The notes: generated by a model not told the origin, from the sequence alone. Shown: positions 16,516-25,452, counted from the first letter of the stretch. The stretch: 64,000 nt of DNA from Lewinellaceae bacterium (GCA_020636095.1 JACJYN010000006.1:372001-436000), one strand, 5' to 3'. Translations and numbers: made by a program.

Positions 16516-17058
16516 ATGAATATCCAAAGCCCCCGCCTGCTCCTGCGCTGGTTGCGCCCCGATGACCTGGACGACTTCCTGGCCTACCGATCCGACCCCC
16601 TCGTGACGCGGTACCAGTCGATGAGCCCCATGAATCGGGAGGAGGCGGTTAGTTTTATCAAGAGCCAGATGGATAATGAATTAGGTAGGGTAGGAGGCTA
16701 TCAGCAAATCGGCATCGAACGAAAGCGCGACGGCAAATTGATTGGCGATTGTGCGCTGAAGATACAGGCCGCTGAACCCCGCATCGCCGAGATTGGCTAT
16801 ACGGTCAACCGAAATTTTCAAGGGCAGGGATTTGCCACTGAGGCCGTCCGCGCTCTGATCGGGGAACTTTTTGGCAGTATGGCGATGCACAAAGTGGTAG
16901 CCCTGGTGGATGTGCGCAACCCCGCTTCTTCCCGCGTGCTGGAAAAGCTGGGCTTTACCCGCGAGGGCCACCTGCGCAAAAGTTACTTTGATGAAGTGGA
17001 CGGCGACTGGTTTGATGAATACTGGTATGGCTTATTGCGGGAATCACTATTTAAATAA
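16516..17058 (+). CDS. GNAT-family N-acetyltransferase (RimJ/RimL type)
   Basis: 180 residues from MNIQSPRLLLRWLRPDD; an upstream in-frame codon at 16492 would only add a charged stretch. Hallmarks of the RimJ/RimL branch: N-terminal RLLLRxLRPDDLDDFLAYRSDP, central IGDCALKIQ and IGYTVNRNFQGQGFATEAV (acetyl-CoA-binding Q/RxxGxG/A loop, here QGQGFA), and C-terminal NPASSRVLEKLGFTREG with a tyrosine near LRKSYF. Such enzymes acetylate amino groups of proteins or small molecules in the cytoplasm; the substrate cannot be deduced. Confidence 0.9.
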   Translation: MNIQSPRLLLRWLRPDDLDDFLAYRSDPLVTRYQSMSPMNREEAVSFIKSQMDNELGRVGGYQQIGIERKRDGKLIGDCALKIQAAEPRIAEIGYTVNRNFQGQGFATEAVRALIGELFGSMAMHKVVALVDVRNPASSRVLEKLGFTREGHLRKSYFDEVDGDWFDEYWYGLLRESLFK

Positions 17059-17276
17059 GGCTACTATTTCAGGGCTGGCGTCGTACACCGTACACCCTAT
17101 ACACCGTACACTTGCCGGCCAGGGAACCAGCTATCAGGCTAAAAGCCAACCACCAGGGTTCAACCCTCACGTTATTTAGGTATTATGGTTTTGTGGCCAG
17201 GCAGTTGGAGTGCATCTGAGAGCCTCCGGCCGCAATACCGGGACACCAAAAGGCCGAAACATCTGAACATTTACAT
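17059..17276. repeat. Intergenic region with TACACCG tandem motif and a GGTATT-family inverted-repeat element
   Basis: At 17078-17112 the motif TACACC(G/C) is repeated about four times. At 17174-17261 lies a copy of the element at 45556-45669 in opposite orientation: it shares TTATGGTTTTGTGGCCAGG and GAGCCTCCGGCCGCAATACC. No gene or promoter is evident. Confidence 0.6.
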
Positions 17277-17284
17277 ATTTTCAC

Positions 17285-17436
17285 GTAACTATTCAGCATC
17301 GTGGTGATTTGACCCCTCAAGCAAAATTTTGTAAGCCGCCCTTCCCCTTCCAAGGGGAATGAGAAGGGGTTCCAGCGGGAAAAAGTCTACAAAATTTTGC
17401 GTCAGGCGTATTTCAGACCCCATGCTGAATAGTAAC
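17285..17436. mobile_element. IS66-like MITE with perfect 8-bp target duplication
   Basis: Ends GTAACTATTCAGCAT and ATGCTGAATAGTAAC are inverted repeats with one mismatch. They are flanked by ATTTTCAC at 17277-17284 and again at 17437-17444. GTAA-type ends plus 8-bp duplications are features of the IS66 family, so this 152-bp element is probably a non-autonomous IS66 relative. An inner inverted pair (CAAAATTTTGTA / TACAAAATTTTG) is also present. It lies 20-28 nt upstream of the subtilase start and creates a spurious upstream extension of that reading frame. Confidence 0.8.
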
Positions 17437-17463
17437 ATTTTCACAATAAAAACCCAATTGCCC

Positions 17464-19146
17464 ATGATAAAAAGAGCCATTTTTCTGACGTTTTTGGCCG
17501 GAATTCTCTTTCAAACCGCCTTTGCCCAGGCCGCCCGGTTCCATCCACAAGAGTTGATTCTCCAGCTAAAACCAGGTTTATCTTTCGCCGTCGGGGAAAG
17601 CGTTACGGACACAGGCCTACCCGCCATGGACGCCCTCAACAAGAAACTCGGAGTCGTAGAGGTAAGGCAACTCGTCAGGAGCCGCCCTGTGGCGCCTCGA
17701 AAAAAACGCCCCGATACCGATCGGCTATTGGTTTTGCGCTTTGGCCAGGACATCGGTGTGGAGCACGCCGCAGAACTGTACCTTTCCACCGGCCTGGTGG
17801 AGTTTGCCGAACCCAACTACATCGGACAGGGGGGCGGTGTGGAAGGGCTGACGCCCAACGACTCCTTTTATGGCCGCCAGTGGGGGCTAAATAATGACGG
17901 CGCCTTCAACGCTTCCAGTGTAGCCGGGGCGGACATCAATATGGAGGCAGCCTGGGAGATCACCCAGGGCAATCCTAATATTATTATTGCGATTCTGGAT
18001 AGCGGTACGAGGCTGAGCCATCCCGAATTAGCCGGTCGTATCTGGCAGAATAGCTCCGAGATTCCCGGTAACGGAATGGATGACGACCAGAACGGCTACA
18101 TCGACGATGTACAAGCCTGGGATTTTGCCAACGAAGACAACCTGCCTGCCGATGACCACGGGCATGGAACCAACGTTTCCGGTATCGTGGCGGCTATGGG
18201 TAACAATGGCGCCGGCTATGCCGGTGTAGATTGGAATAGCCAGGCTATGATCTGCAAAATACTCGATGATCAGAATTTTGGGTTCTATTCCTGGTGGACA
18301 GAGGCGATCTATTATGCCGTTGACAATGGCGCCAGTGTGATTAATATGTCGGTTGGGGGATCTGGTTTTTCCACATCCATGGAGCAGGCGGTGAATTATG
18401 CCCATGCCAACGATGTCGTGATTGTAGCCTGTATGATGAATACCAACGAAGGGGCGCCTTTTTATCCCTCGGCTTATGCCAATACCATCGCCGTAGGGGC
18501 TACCGACACCGATGACAGCCGGGTAGTTCCCTTCTTCTGGAGCAATACCAGTGGCAGCAACTACGGGCCTCACATCGATCTGGTGGCGCCCGGTAATTAT
18601 ATCTACGGCCTGGACGAGGCTTCGAATTCCAATTACAACATCTATTGGGGAGGCACTTCTCAGGCTTCGCCGTTGGTGGCGGGGGTAGTAGCTCTCATGA
18701 AAGGGCTGGATTCCGGCCTGGATGTAGAAACCATACGAAGTATTCTTCGCAATACCGCCGACGATCAGGTGGGGAATCCGGCGGAAGACAGCCCCGGCTG
18801 GGATAGGTATTACGGCGCCGGCCGGCTCAATGCTTTCAATGCGCTGGATTTTCTGGTGAACATGGTTGGCGAATCCCATGTCCAGGCTCCATGGGGGAAG
18901 GTAAAGGTCTATCCCAACCCTGCCTCGCCGAACGAAACGGCCTGGTTGGAAGTCCAGATGGAACAACCCCAGGAGGTACAGCTCACGATAAGGAACAGCC
19001 TCGGCCAACAGCTGCATTCCAGCCCGGTACAACTGGAGCAGCATGCTCTGATGCCTCTTCCGGCAGCTCTGCCGACGGGCCTGCACTGGCTTAGCCTTCA
19101 AACTGAGGACGGCGCCGTGGTGAGCTTGAGGTGGTTGGTGGAGTAG
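17464..19146 (+). CDS. Subtilisin-family (S8) serine protease with type IX secretion tail
   Basis: 560 residues from MIKRAIFLTFLAGILFQTAFAQ, a clean signal peptide; the longer upstream frame comes from the MITE. Residues about 25-120 form a propeptide (FHPQELILQLKPG ... AEPNYIG) like the fervidolysin/I9-type prodomain. The catalytic triad is visible: Asp179 (IIIAILDSGTRLSHPEL), His234 (DDHGHGTNVSGIVA) and Ser399 (YWGGTSQASPLVAGVVALM). The C-terminal 80 residues (VKVYPNPASPNE, IRNSLGQQLHSS, LPTGLHWLSLQT) are a T9SS sorting domain. The enzyme is therefore an exported or surface-bound endopeptidase, probably nutritional. The upstream region has been altered by a mobile-element insertion, which may affect expression. 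Confidence 0.92.
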   Translation: MIKRAIFLTFLAGILFQTAFAQAARFHPQELILQLKPGLSFAVGESVTDTGLPAMDALNKKLGVVEVRQLVRSRPVAPRKKRPDTDRLLVLRFGQDIGVEHAAELYLSTGLVEFAEPNYIGQGGGVEGLTPNDSFYGRQWGLNNDGAFNASSVAGADINMEAAWEITQGNPNIIIAILDSGTRLSHPELAGRIWQNSSEIPGNGMDDDQNGYIDDVQAWDFANEDNLPADDHGHGTNVSGIVAAMGNNGAGYAGVDWNSQAMICKILDDQNFGFYSWWTEAIYYAVDNGASVINMSVGGSGFSTSMEQAVNYAHANDVVIVACMMNTNEGAPFYPSAYANTIAVGATDTDDSRVVPFFWSNTSGSNYGPHIDLVAPGNYIYGLDEASNSNYNIYWGGTSQASPLVAGVVALMKGLDSGLDVETIRSILRNTADDQVGNPAEDSPGWDRYYGAGRLNAFNALDFLVNMVGESHVQAPWGKVKVYPNPASPNETAWLEVQMEQPQEVQLTIRNSLGQQLHSSPVQLEQHALMPLPAALPTGLHWLSLQTEDGAVVSLRWLVE

Positions 19147-19218
19147 GGGAAGTGATGTGGGGATATAGGTATATGGTGATATGGTGAGGGAGTTCCAAGG
19201 GATAGTTCAAATTTCTGA

Positions 19219-19290
19219 GGCTACCAGTCTAGTTTTGGACTTGATAGCCAGGAAGTGGCGGAATGCCGGCGCCATTCCGACTTCCGCCGT
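19219..19290. mobile_element. Truncated GGCTACC-family MITE (left end only)
   Basis: GGCTACCAGTCTAGTTTTGGAC is followed by ACTTGATAGCCAGGAAGTGG and GGAATGCCGGCGCCATTCC, matching the copy inside the dockerin-like gene at 3405. No right end (GGTAGCC) is found before the next gene, so this copy is decayed or truncated. Confidence 0.65.
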
Positions 19291-19307
19291 GATGCGGTTA
19301 ACCTGTA

Positions 19308-19437
19308 ATGATTTTCAGGAACTTGCGAACGGCGAACGGCGAATCACGAACAATCCCAGGCCCGAACAGAAATTTACGACTGTTGTTGTATATTGAGCAT
19401 ATTAACCGATAACCGATAACCGATAACCGATAACCAA
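19308..19437. repeat. Short tandem repeats (GCGAACG and ACCGATA heptamers)
   Basis: 19326-19352 contains successive GCGAACGGCGAACGGCGAAT, a heptamer-like array also seen near 41655, 57130 and 58755. 19400-19435 has four consecutive ACCGATA units just before the next gene. No gene is supported between 19147 and 19447. Confidence 0.7.
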
Positions 19438-19447
19438 GACTACCACT

Positions 19448-20683
19448 ATGTTACGCTCCCTGATCCTCATTTTCGGCTTTATACCATTGGCCCTGGCGGC
19501 TCAGCCCATTCAGATGACCCTTTCTTCCCGGCTCATCAACGACCCGGCCTCCTCGGCCATTCTGGTCAGCAATCAATACGGAGTACTGCGGTTCTATAAG
19601 TTGCTGGAGGAGGAACAAAAGGAGGACCTCTCCTTCACCGTTCAGCAACGCCGGGGCGAGCAGCTTGCGCTGACTCTGGTGCGTGCCAAAGAAGACAACG
19701 GCTTCTTCGCATTTGATAACATCACCTATCGCAACCTGGCCAACGGCGTTTATATCGACAAGGTAAATGCAGAAGAGGAAGAGGGTACGAGGGTATTTAA
19801 ACAAGTAGAGTTGTTTGTAGACGGCGTATCCGCAGTGGAGGACGTCATCGTCACCGGCCCGGTGGCCATGCAACCGGTCTACCGCATTATCAGCGGCCGG
19901 CTGTTTGTCGCTTTTTCGGCTTCCCCCTATAATGGGATACAGGTACTCTTTAAGGTCAACGAAGAAGAGCGCTACCGGTACCTCTACACCCAGCCCGGGG
20001 AAAATAGCCGTTATGACCTGAGCCTGAATGACTTGAAAACAGATCTCATCGAACACAGGATCAACCTGCCTAAAGACGGCGACTGGGAAGGCAATATCCA
20101 GGCGTACGACGGCAATACCGGCCAGTACCTCTGGGTTTACAACAGCGGCCCTATGCGCAAGCCGTTTAAGCAGCCGTATATCACAGCCTATATCCCTCAG
20201 GCGGCGGAGATCACTCAGTTCAACCTGCAGTTGTCCAGCACCGGCGCGGATAGTTATTCTTATTACGGCCGGTACGAGACGCTGCCCAACCAGTTGGAAG
20301 ATTTCTTTTTCGACCCGCTTTTCACCGAAAACCAGAGCAAGGCTTTTCGCTTTAAGGTGCTGGAAGAAGAGGTGGGCCAATACTACGAAGTAGCTTACAC
20401 CTATGAGGGGGGCAGAGGTATTCCCGACTCCCACTGGCGCATCTACGGCGCCGTCAACCAGGCGGGAGAGGTGGATTTCATCCTGCCCGATATTCCCGCC
20501 GGCCTAAACGACCTGTTGCCGGTACTGGACCGGCTGATGGAACCCACTTCAGCCGTGAAGCGCTTGCTTCGCTGCACGCGCGACTGCGACTTTGATTTCG
20601 GCAAAAAGCCCTATTTGCTGCGGGATACCGAGTGGCGCATCGAGCACAGGGTGCAGGCCAGGAGCCAGGAGCAGGAGTTTTAG
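19448..20683 (+). CDS. Secreted protein of unknown function
   Basis: A 411-residue protein with signal peptide MLRSLILIFGFIPLALAAQ. The rest is beta-rich and acidic (for example YIDKVNAEEEEGTRVFKQV, RLFVAFSASPYNGIQVLFKV), suggesting one or two beta-sandwich domains. A late segment, RLLRCTRDCDFDFGK, has two cysteines four residues apart. No recognisable family, no sorting tail and no membrane segment besides the signal. Convergent with the arylsulfotransferase gene, 9 nt apart. Confidence 0.65.
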   Translation: MLRSLILIFGFIPLALAAQPIQMTLSSRLINDPASSAILVSNQYGVLRFYKLLEEEQKEDLSFTVQQRRGEQLALTLVRAKEDNGFFAFDNITYRNLANGVYIDKVNAEEEEGTRVFKQVELFVDGVSAVEDVIVTGPVAMQPVYRIISGRLFVAFSASPYNGIQVLFKVNEEERYRYLYTQPGENSRYDLSLNDLKTDLIEHRINLPKDGDWEGNIQAYDGNTGQYLWVYNSGPMRKPFKQPYITAYIPQAAEITQFNLQLSSTGADSYSYYGRYETLPNQLEDFFFDPLFTENQSKAFRFKVLEEEVGQYYEVAYTYEGGRGIPDSHWRIYGAVNQAGEVDFILPDIPAGLNDLLPVLDRLMEPTSAVKRLLRCTRDCDFDFGKKPYLLRDTEWRIEHRVQARSQEQEF

Positions 20684-20692
20684 AACAAACGC

Positions 20693-22261
20693 CTAATCCG
20701 GATACAAGGACAACCGTTCACTCCGGTACACCACATCGGTCTGCCCCCAGGCATCTGTTCCGGAGCCGTAGAGGTTGGCAAACAGGAGGTGGGCCTCAAA
20801 AATCACTTCTCCAGCCATGGATACTTCCACTATTTTGCAGGAGGCGGCGCCTTCATAATGAATGTTTCCGGAGGTGATCAACCGGTTACCGGTTAGAGGA
20901 AGGTAATCGACGTCGCTGATATTGCGGGAGTAAAAGGCCGCTCCCCGGCCTTTGCCGTATTCCCAGATTTGGCGGGCCGTGCGGTTGGTTTCATCCACTT
21001 CATATTCCACTCCCCGGGAATGGAGGTTTTGCCCGCTGTTTTGAAAATTCCGTTTAAACCCATTATCGAAAGCCAGGAGGTGGCCGTTGGGCATTACCGT
21101 CACGGCGTGTTGCCCCCAGGGCCAGTCGAAATCATCGGCGCGATCCTGCCCCTGCTGGATGTTCTCCGGGTAGGGAACGCCATTTTCGCCGATGGCGGTG
21201 AGTAGAAAATCAGCGGTAGGCAGCCCCGAGCCGTCGACGCCGGCATTGCCCCAATCCTTTTGAGGCGCCAGTATCCATTGCAGTTCATTGTCGTAGGAAA
21301 CTTTAAAGATTCCCTGGTGCCGGGCGGAAATGACCAGGCTTTGATCCGATTCGTCGAACCAGAAAGCATTCACGTGGAGCCAGTCGCGGCTGTTCCACAG
21401 CAGGGAGAACCGGCGGTTGTCCATGACTTTCCGAAGGTCCCAGTGCCTGACGATTGCGCCGCTGTTCCGCTCCAGTTCCACAATCTGGTCATTGATGGTT
21501 TCCAGGCTATTGTCCGTAATGGCCACAATGAGATTTCCATCCGCTTTCTCCACAATTTCGTGGTGCTGGAAGTAGCCCTCCAGCGTCCAGCGGTTGATTT
21601 CCCGCCCCAGCATGTCGTACTCGTAGATATCGCTCAGGTGGCCGAAGATCCAGTTGCCGTTGCGCAGGCGTTTCACGGGGTAGAAAAAGGTGCTCAGCGC
21701 TTCGATCTCCAGAAACCACCGGATGGTTCCTTCGGCATCGAAGAGGAACGGGCGCGTATTCATCAGGTCGTTTTTGCAATAGCTGAAGCCACAGAGGGTC
21801 AGTCCCGCTTCCATTTGCTCCGGGCGTTTTTCAGTGATTTGGATTTCAGGTAGGTAGTCCGGTAGTTCTGGCGTAGAAACCATTATGGTATCTTTTCCAA
21901 AACCCCCATCCTCCCGGGTGAGGGTGATGATGATCCGGTTTTGAGCATTGGGGCGCAGGCCCAGGAGGGGCAGTTCGTGCTCCCGGACGGCAGTATCGGC
22001 CTGATATTGAATTTGTTGGGCATCGTCGATTAGGACGTGGGCCTGCACCAGTGTCTTTGCCTGGATGCGGATACGGGCGGCAAGGGGGGCGTTGCCGTAG
22101 GGGTTGAGCTCAACCCCTATGGGTTGCTCTAGTAGAGAATCCGCCGGCATTTCCAGTGCGATATCCGGTTCTGGTTCGGGAAGGGGCGTTTCCGTTTTCG
22201 AACAGGAAAAGAGGGACAGTCCAGCCAGTAAAATATAGAGGGTAATGGAAGTGGTTCTCAT
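20693..22261 (-). CDS. Arylsulfotransferase-like lipoprotein (AssT family)
   Basis: 522 residues. N-terminal LLAGLSLFSCSKTE is a lipobox, so the protein is anchored in the envelope. Residues about 30-125 form an extra N-terminal beta domain. The remainder is a propeller with arylsulfotransferase blocks: LFDAEGTIRWFLEI, GYFQHHEIVEKADGNLIVAI, DWLHVNAFWFDESDQSLVIS, QHAVTVMPNGHLLAFDNG, VEYEVDETNRTARQIWEYG and RNISDVDYLPLTGNRLITSG. These enzymes move sulfate between phenolic compounds without PAPS, using a sulfo-histidine intermediate. The conserved histidines in HHE, WLHVN and GQHAV fit the active-site set, though I cannot map each one. Confidence 0.85.
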   Translation of the reverse strand: MRTTSITLYILLAGLSLFSCSKTETPLPEPEPDIALEMPADSLLEQPIGVELNPYGNAPLAARIRIQAKTLVQAHVLIDDAQQIQYQADTAVREHELPLLGLRPNAQNRIIITLTREDGGFGKDTIMVSTPELPDYLPEIQITEKRPEQMEAGLTLCGFSYCKNDLMNTRPFLFDAEGTIRWFLEIEALSTFFYPVKRLRNGNWIFGHLSDIYEYDMLGREINRWTLEGYFQHHEIVEKADGNLIVAITDNSLETINDQIVELERNSGAIVRHWDLRKVMDNRRFSLLWNSRDWLHVNAFWFDESDQSLVISARHQGIFKVSYDNELQWILAPQKDWGNAGVDGSGLPTADFLLTAIGENGVPYPENIQQGQDRADDFDWPWGQHAVTVMPNGHLLAFDNGFKRNFQNSGQNLHSRGVEYEVDETNRTARQIWEYGKGRGAAFYSRNISDVDYLPLTGNRLITSGNIHYEGAASCKIVEVSMAGEVIFEAHLLFANLYGSGTDAWGQTDVVYRSERLSLYPD

Positions 22262-22437
22262 CGTAGTTCCGTAAGGTTGAATTGGATGTTTTTATTGGCC
22301 CTTAGTACACTGTAAAAGTAGAAAAGTATGATGAAAAGAGCAGAGGAGCGGGTGAACCAAACGGCCGCCCTGTTGTCAAAATAATGGGCTGCGGTACTGA
22401 AAGGCACATTTGTTCATTTTCACCAAACCAAACGAAT

Positions 22438-22686
22438 ATGAAAGTGCTCAATGCCATGGCTTTCTTGATGATAATTCTTTTTCTATACGCCTGCGCGGTT
22501 CCTAAAAACGAGCAGAGCACTCAGGAATGGCTGGACAAGGCTGAAAAGCCGGTATACGTTCAGGTCCATTCTTTCGGCGGGCTGACCTACAACTACCGCC
22601 GTTATACCCTGGTCGATCAGAACGGAAAGGTATTCTTCACCAAAGATGTGCGTTTCATTTTGCCGGATACCATACCTGGTAGGTAG
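22438..22686 (+). CDS. Small lipoprotein of unknown function
   Basis: 82 residues starting MKVLNAMAFLMIILFLYAC, a lipoprotein signal ending at Cys19. The mature part contains YNYRRYTLVDQNGKVFFTKD, a short beta-hairpin-like segment. The ATG at 22438 is preferred to the upstream in-frame codon at 22384 because it directly begins the signal peptide. No neighbours on the same strand and no family recognised. Confidence 0.6.
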   Translation: MKVLNAMAFLMIILFLYACAVPKNEQSTQEWLDKAEKPVYVQVHSFGGLTYNYRRYTLVDQNGKVFFTKDVRFILPDTIPGR

Positions 22687-22731
22687 TGATTTTATACGGA
22701 ACAGTTACATTCAAAATGTAAATAGGCGAAA

Positions 22732-23472
22732 CTACAACAACGCCTTCGTCGCAATCAGAAATCCATAGTTCTTATCCCTTGTTGTTGGGCCGTGGGTAAA
22801 TTTGGTTATCTCAAAGCCGTGCTCTTTGAGGTGGCGCGCCAGTGCCAGGCCGGTAAAATCCTGCCGTTTCAGGTCGTGGAACTCAATGGTGATGGTTGTG
22901 ATGCGGTCGAGAAGCGCGGCGCCAGCTTCCAGCAGGATCGGGTATTCGGCGCCCTCGCAGTCCAGTTTGAGCAAGTCCACATCTTCGATGTCCTGTTCCT
23001 GCAGCAGCGTATCCAGGGTGATGCTTCGCACCTTTTCCGTTTCGACCGGCCCGTCTCCTTCGCGGAACAGGGAGTGGTTTTCGTGCCGGCTCAGGTACAG
23101 GTCTGCCTCTCCCGATTGGTCGGCGATGGCGGCCCGGATGGGGTACACGTTTTCCACCTTGCTGTCGCGAATATTGCGGCGCAGGACCTGGTAATTGTGC
23201 TGTGACGGCTCTACCGAAATGATGGTGGCCTCCGGGCCGGCATTGAGCGAAGCAAAGATGGAGAAGTAGCCGTAATGGGCCCCGACATCCACGATGACTG
23301 CGTCTTCGTAAAAGGGAAAATAGTCGGCGTAAATGCGGGCGGCGAACACCTCGCGCAGAACGGCCAGCCCGCCGCGTTGCAGCCGGTAGTTGAGTTGGAT
23401 GCCGTTGGCGCGGCAGGTTCGCCGGAAGGCGGCCCGGTTGCCACCCAGCCTGGCCCATATCTTTTGTAGCAT
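22732..23472 (-). CDS. FkbM-family SAM-dependent methyltransferase
   Basis: 246 residues from the ATG at 23472 (MLQKIWARLGG). A longer frame starts at a TTG at 23502, but that codon lies inside a -7 promoter element, so the shorter start is preferred. Motif I is AVIVDVGAHYGYFSIFASL (about residues 57-75), followed by ISVEPSQHNYQVLRRNI, DVDLLKLDCEGAEYPIL and a C-terminal ITIEFHDL. The order VGAHYGYFS / VEP / KLDCEGAE is diagnostic of FkbM methyltransferases, which usually O-methylate sugars of polysaccharides or natural products. Monocistronic. Confidence 0.9.
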   Translation of the reverse strand: MLQKIWARLGGNRAAFRRTCRANGIQLNYRLQRGGLAVLREVFAARIYADYFPFYEDAVIVDVGAHYGYFSIFASLNAGPEATIISVEPSQHNYQVLRRNIRDSKVENVYPIRAAIADQSGEADLYLSRHENHSLFREGDGPVETEKVRSITLDTLLQEQDIEDVDLLKLDCEGAEYPILLEAGAALLDRITTITIEFHDLKRQDFTGLALARHLKEHGFEITKFTHGPTTRDKNYGFLIATKALL

Positions 23473-23499
23473 GTGCGGTTGTTTGTCGGGGTAAAAATA

Positions 23500-23535
23500 C
23501 AAAAGTACCGGCGTAACTTATTAAGGTACATCAAA
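23500..23535 (-). promoter_or_regulatory. Probable promoter of the FkbM methyltransferase gene
   Basis: On the minus strand TACTTTTG (23507-23500) fits TAnnTTTG exactly. A TTTG lies at 23535-23532; the 24-nt spacing is a little long. The -7 element overlaps the alternative TTG start, supporting translation from 23472. Confidence 0.45.
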
Positions 23536-23622
23536 CCACAAAGAAAAACAAGGATAAAAATCACTGTCCCGCCTGAGTGTTTTCATTGCATTTGCAGCTA
23601 TAAAAATTAATGATTGTCATTA

Positions 23623-23829
23623 AGAGTATGTTTGGAGGTAGTCCCCGATATGCATCGGGGCAGGCCATTTGGGCTGCCCCCAAGGCCCCTTCGGAGCAAA
23701 TGGCAGCTTTCGGAACCTCATTTCGTCTATTTTTGCGCCCGTAGCCCTGCTATGAGCGCAAAAATGAGCCTCATGAGAACCCAAAATCAGCCATTTTCGC
23801 TTCCAAAGCACCACCTCCAAACATACTCT
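23623..23829. mobile_element. Inverted-repeat element, divergent member of the AGAGCGTGTTGGGG family
   Basis: Ends AGAGTATGTTTGGAGGT and ACCTCCAAACATACTCT are perfect inverted repeats. The interior repeats the layout of the 41353 and 45215 copies: GAACCTCATTTCG, a TTTTTGCGC...GCGCAAAAAT palindrome around CGTAGC, and TGAGAACC(A)AAAATC. It has an extra hairpin near 23645 (CCCCGATATGCATCGGGG). Open frames across it are spurious. Confidence 0.75.
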
Positions 23830-23884
23830 AACAGATATACCACTCAATGTTGGGTTATTTTTCTTCACCGTAAAACCAAAGATC

Positions 23885-25357
23885 ATGAATCACCCGTTCA
23901 TCAACACCATCAGGCCTCTTTTGTGGATTATGGTACTGGCGCTGATCGCCTTTTCCTCCTGTCAGAAAGACAACAGCGAGCCTGAACCTATCAACCTGGC
24001 TGACCTGCCGGGTGCAGACTACCTGGGCCGGGGCTATAATGCCTTTGGCGATTTTGCGACTACCGACGAACTGAAAAGCGTCCTGATCAATTTCGAGCAG
24101 TATAGAAAGGAAAAAGTAGGAGAGAAAGAATACAAGATTCCCGAAGATGCGGATGTGCAGTACATGGGCGATAACACTTTCCAATCCATTTCGGGCCAAA
24201 CCATCGGGGAATTCCAGAACATGCGTTCGGCCTCAGTGGGCCTGAGTGGCGATTATCCCTATTTCAGCGGCGCTGTCACCGGCAATTTTCAGGCTGTTCA
24301 TTACCGGACGGAGAACTATGCCTTTATCCATGTGAGCAATACGGTGAACCGTTGGAAAGTATCACTGCCCCATGACCCTAATCTACTGAGAGCGATGCTT
24401 ACCGAAGAAGCCAGGACGGCGCTGGCAACGCTGCCGCCGGCTCAACTGTTCAATCAATACGGCACCCACCTGCTGACGTCGGCCGCCATCGGCGCCCGGG
24501 CCGACTATTACGTCGCTGCTGAGAAGAGTGCCACCAACCAACTCAACCTGGCCGAGGCGGCCGAAGCCTCCTTCAAAGCCAGTTTAGGGGTGATTGACCT
24601 GAATGCGGAACCTCCATATCAGGAAATGGTCAATAACCTGCGCGAACATGCTTTCATTGGGGTCAAGGTGCAGGGGGGTAGCCCGAGCTATGGGCAGAAT
24701 ATTTTCAGTCCAGGCAATTATCAGGACTGGATCGGTTCCGTCGATGATCATCTGGTGATCAGCCAGCTTTCCAATCCCAGTTTATTACCAATCTGGGAAT
24801 TGTGCGAAAACGGCGCCCGCAGTAAAGAAGTGGAGGAAGCGTTCCATTTATATGCTTCTGATTTTGAATTGCCGGCTATTGTAACAGACGCTAAAGCGAG
24901 CATCACCGAGATCCTGATCAAATCCGGGACAGAGGAGAATCCTTACTTTTACCAGGAACCAGGCTTTAAAGTCATCCCCGAAAACCTGAACGAGCATACG
25001 ACAGGAGACTATGTCTATCTGATGTATAAAGAAGGGCTGGATATCGAAACCAGTATCAGCGAACTCACTACTGTTAGTGGCGTAGGTTCCAAGGCGCCTG
25101 CCGGTTGGTTCCGGATTGCAACCAACCTGAACGAAGGAACCGGTAGTGGTGACCCAGAGATTTACCTATGCTATAAAAGAGCCTTCAGCGAGAATCCGAT
25201 CCGGCAAATCAGGGTCGTGAAAGGTGAAAACACACCTGCTCCGGAGGGGTTCGAGTTGGTCAAAAATTTCTACTACGGCAACGTGCAGAATTTCAACCAC
25301 GGCGCCGGTGGGGAGTATATTTACCTGGCCTACTCGCGGCATGAATCGGAGCCTTAG
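23885..25357 (+). CDS. MACPF-domain lipoprotein with MABP-like C-terminal domain
   Basis: 490 residues. Lipoprotein signal ALIAFSSCQKDN. The MACPF/CDC pore-forming fold covers about residues 40-325: it contains the signature LFNQYGTHLLTSAAIGARAD (about 189-208) and a preceding helix-rich segment VHYRTENYAFIHVSN. From about residue 335 two or three copies of a beta-prism motif occur (ITEILIKSGTEENP, GFKVIPENLNEHTTGDYVYL, APAGWFRIATNLNEG, PEIYLCYKRA, APEGFELVKNFYYG), resembling the MABP domain found in eukaryotic MVB12 proteins and some bacterial MACPF proteins. In Bacteroides, MACPF lipoproteins such as the BSAP proteins kill rival strains; such a role here is inferred. A strong terminator follows. 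Confidence 0.88.
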   Translation: MNHPFINTIRPLLWIMVLALIAFSSCQKDNSEPEPINLADLPGADYLGRGYNAFGDFATTDELKSVLINFEQYRKEKVGEKEYKIPEDADVQYMGDNTFQSISGQTIGEFQNMRSASVGLSGDYPYFSGAVTGNFQAVHYRTENYAFIHVSNTVNRWKVSLPHDPNLLRAMLTEEARTALATLPPAQLFNQYGTHLLTSAAIGARADYYVAAEKSATNQLNLAEAAEASFKASLGVIDLNAEPPYQEMVNNLREHAFIGVKVQGGSPSYGQNIFSPGNYQDWIGSVDDHLVISQLSNPSLLPIWELCENGARSKEVEEAFHLYASDFELPAIVTDAKASITEILIKSGTEENPYFYQEPGFKVIPENLNEHTTGDYVYLMYKEGLDIETSISELTTVSGVGSKAPAGWFRIATNLNEGTGSGDPEIYLCYKRAFSENPIRQIRVVKGENTPAPEGFELVKNFYYGNVQNFNHGAGGEYIYLAYSRHESEP

Positions 25358-25377
25358 GCTTAGTACACTTGTAGGTT

Positions 25378-25438
25378 CAAAAAAGAAGGAGAGCGCCCTC
25401 TTGCGGAGAACCGAGGGTGGGCCCTCACCTTCTTTTTT
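25378..25438. terminator. Bidirectional terminator after the MACPF gene
   Basis: AAAAAAGAAGG.GAG.GCCCTC pairs with GAGGGT.GGGCCCTCACCTTCTTTTTT, a long stem with A residues on one side and T residues on the other, so it can work in both directions. Confidence 0.75.
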
Positions 25439-25452
25439 GCCTTTGCCCGGAG

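Noticed and set aside
23614..23985. 123-codon plus-strand frame before the MACPF gene
   Set aside because: It is read through the 23623-23829 element and runs into the MACPF gene in the wrong frame.
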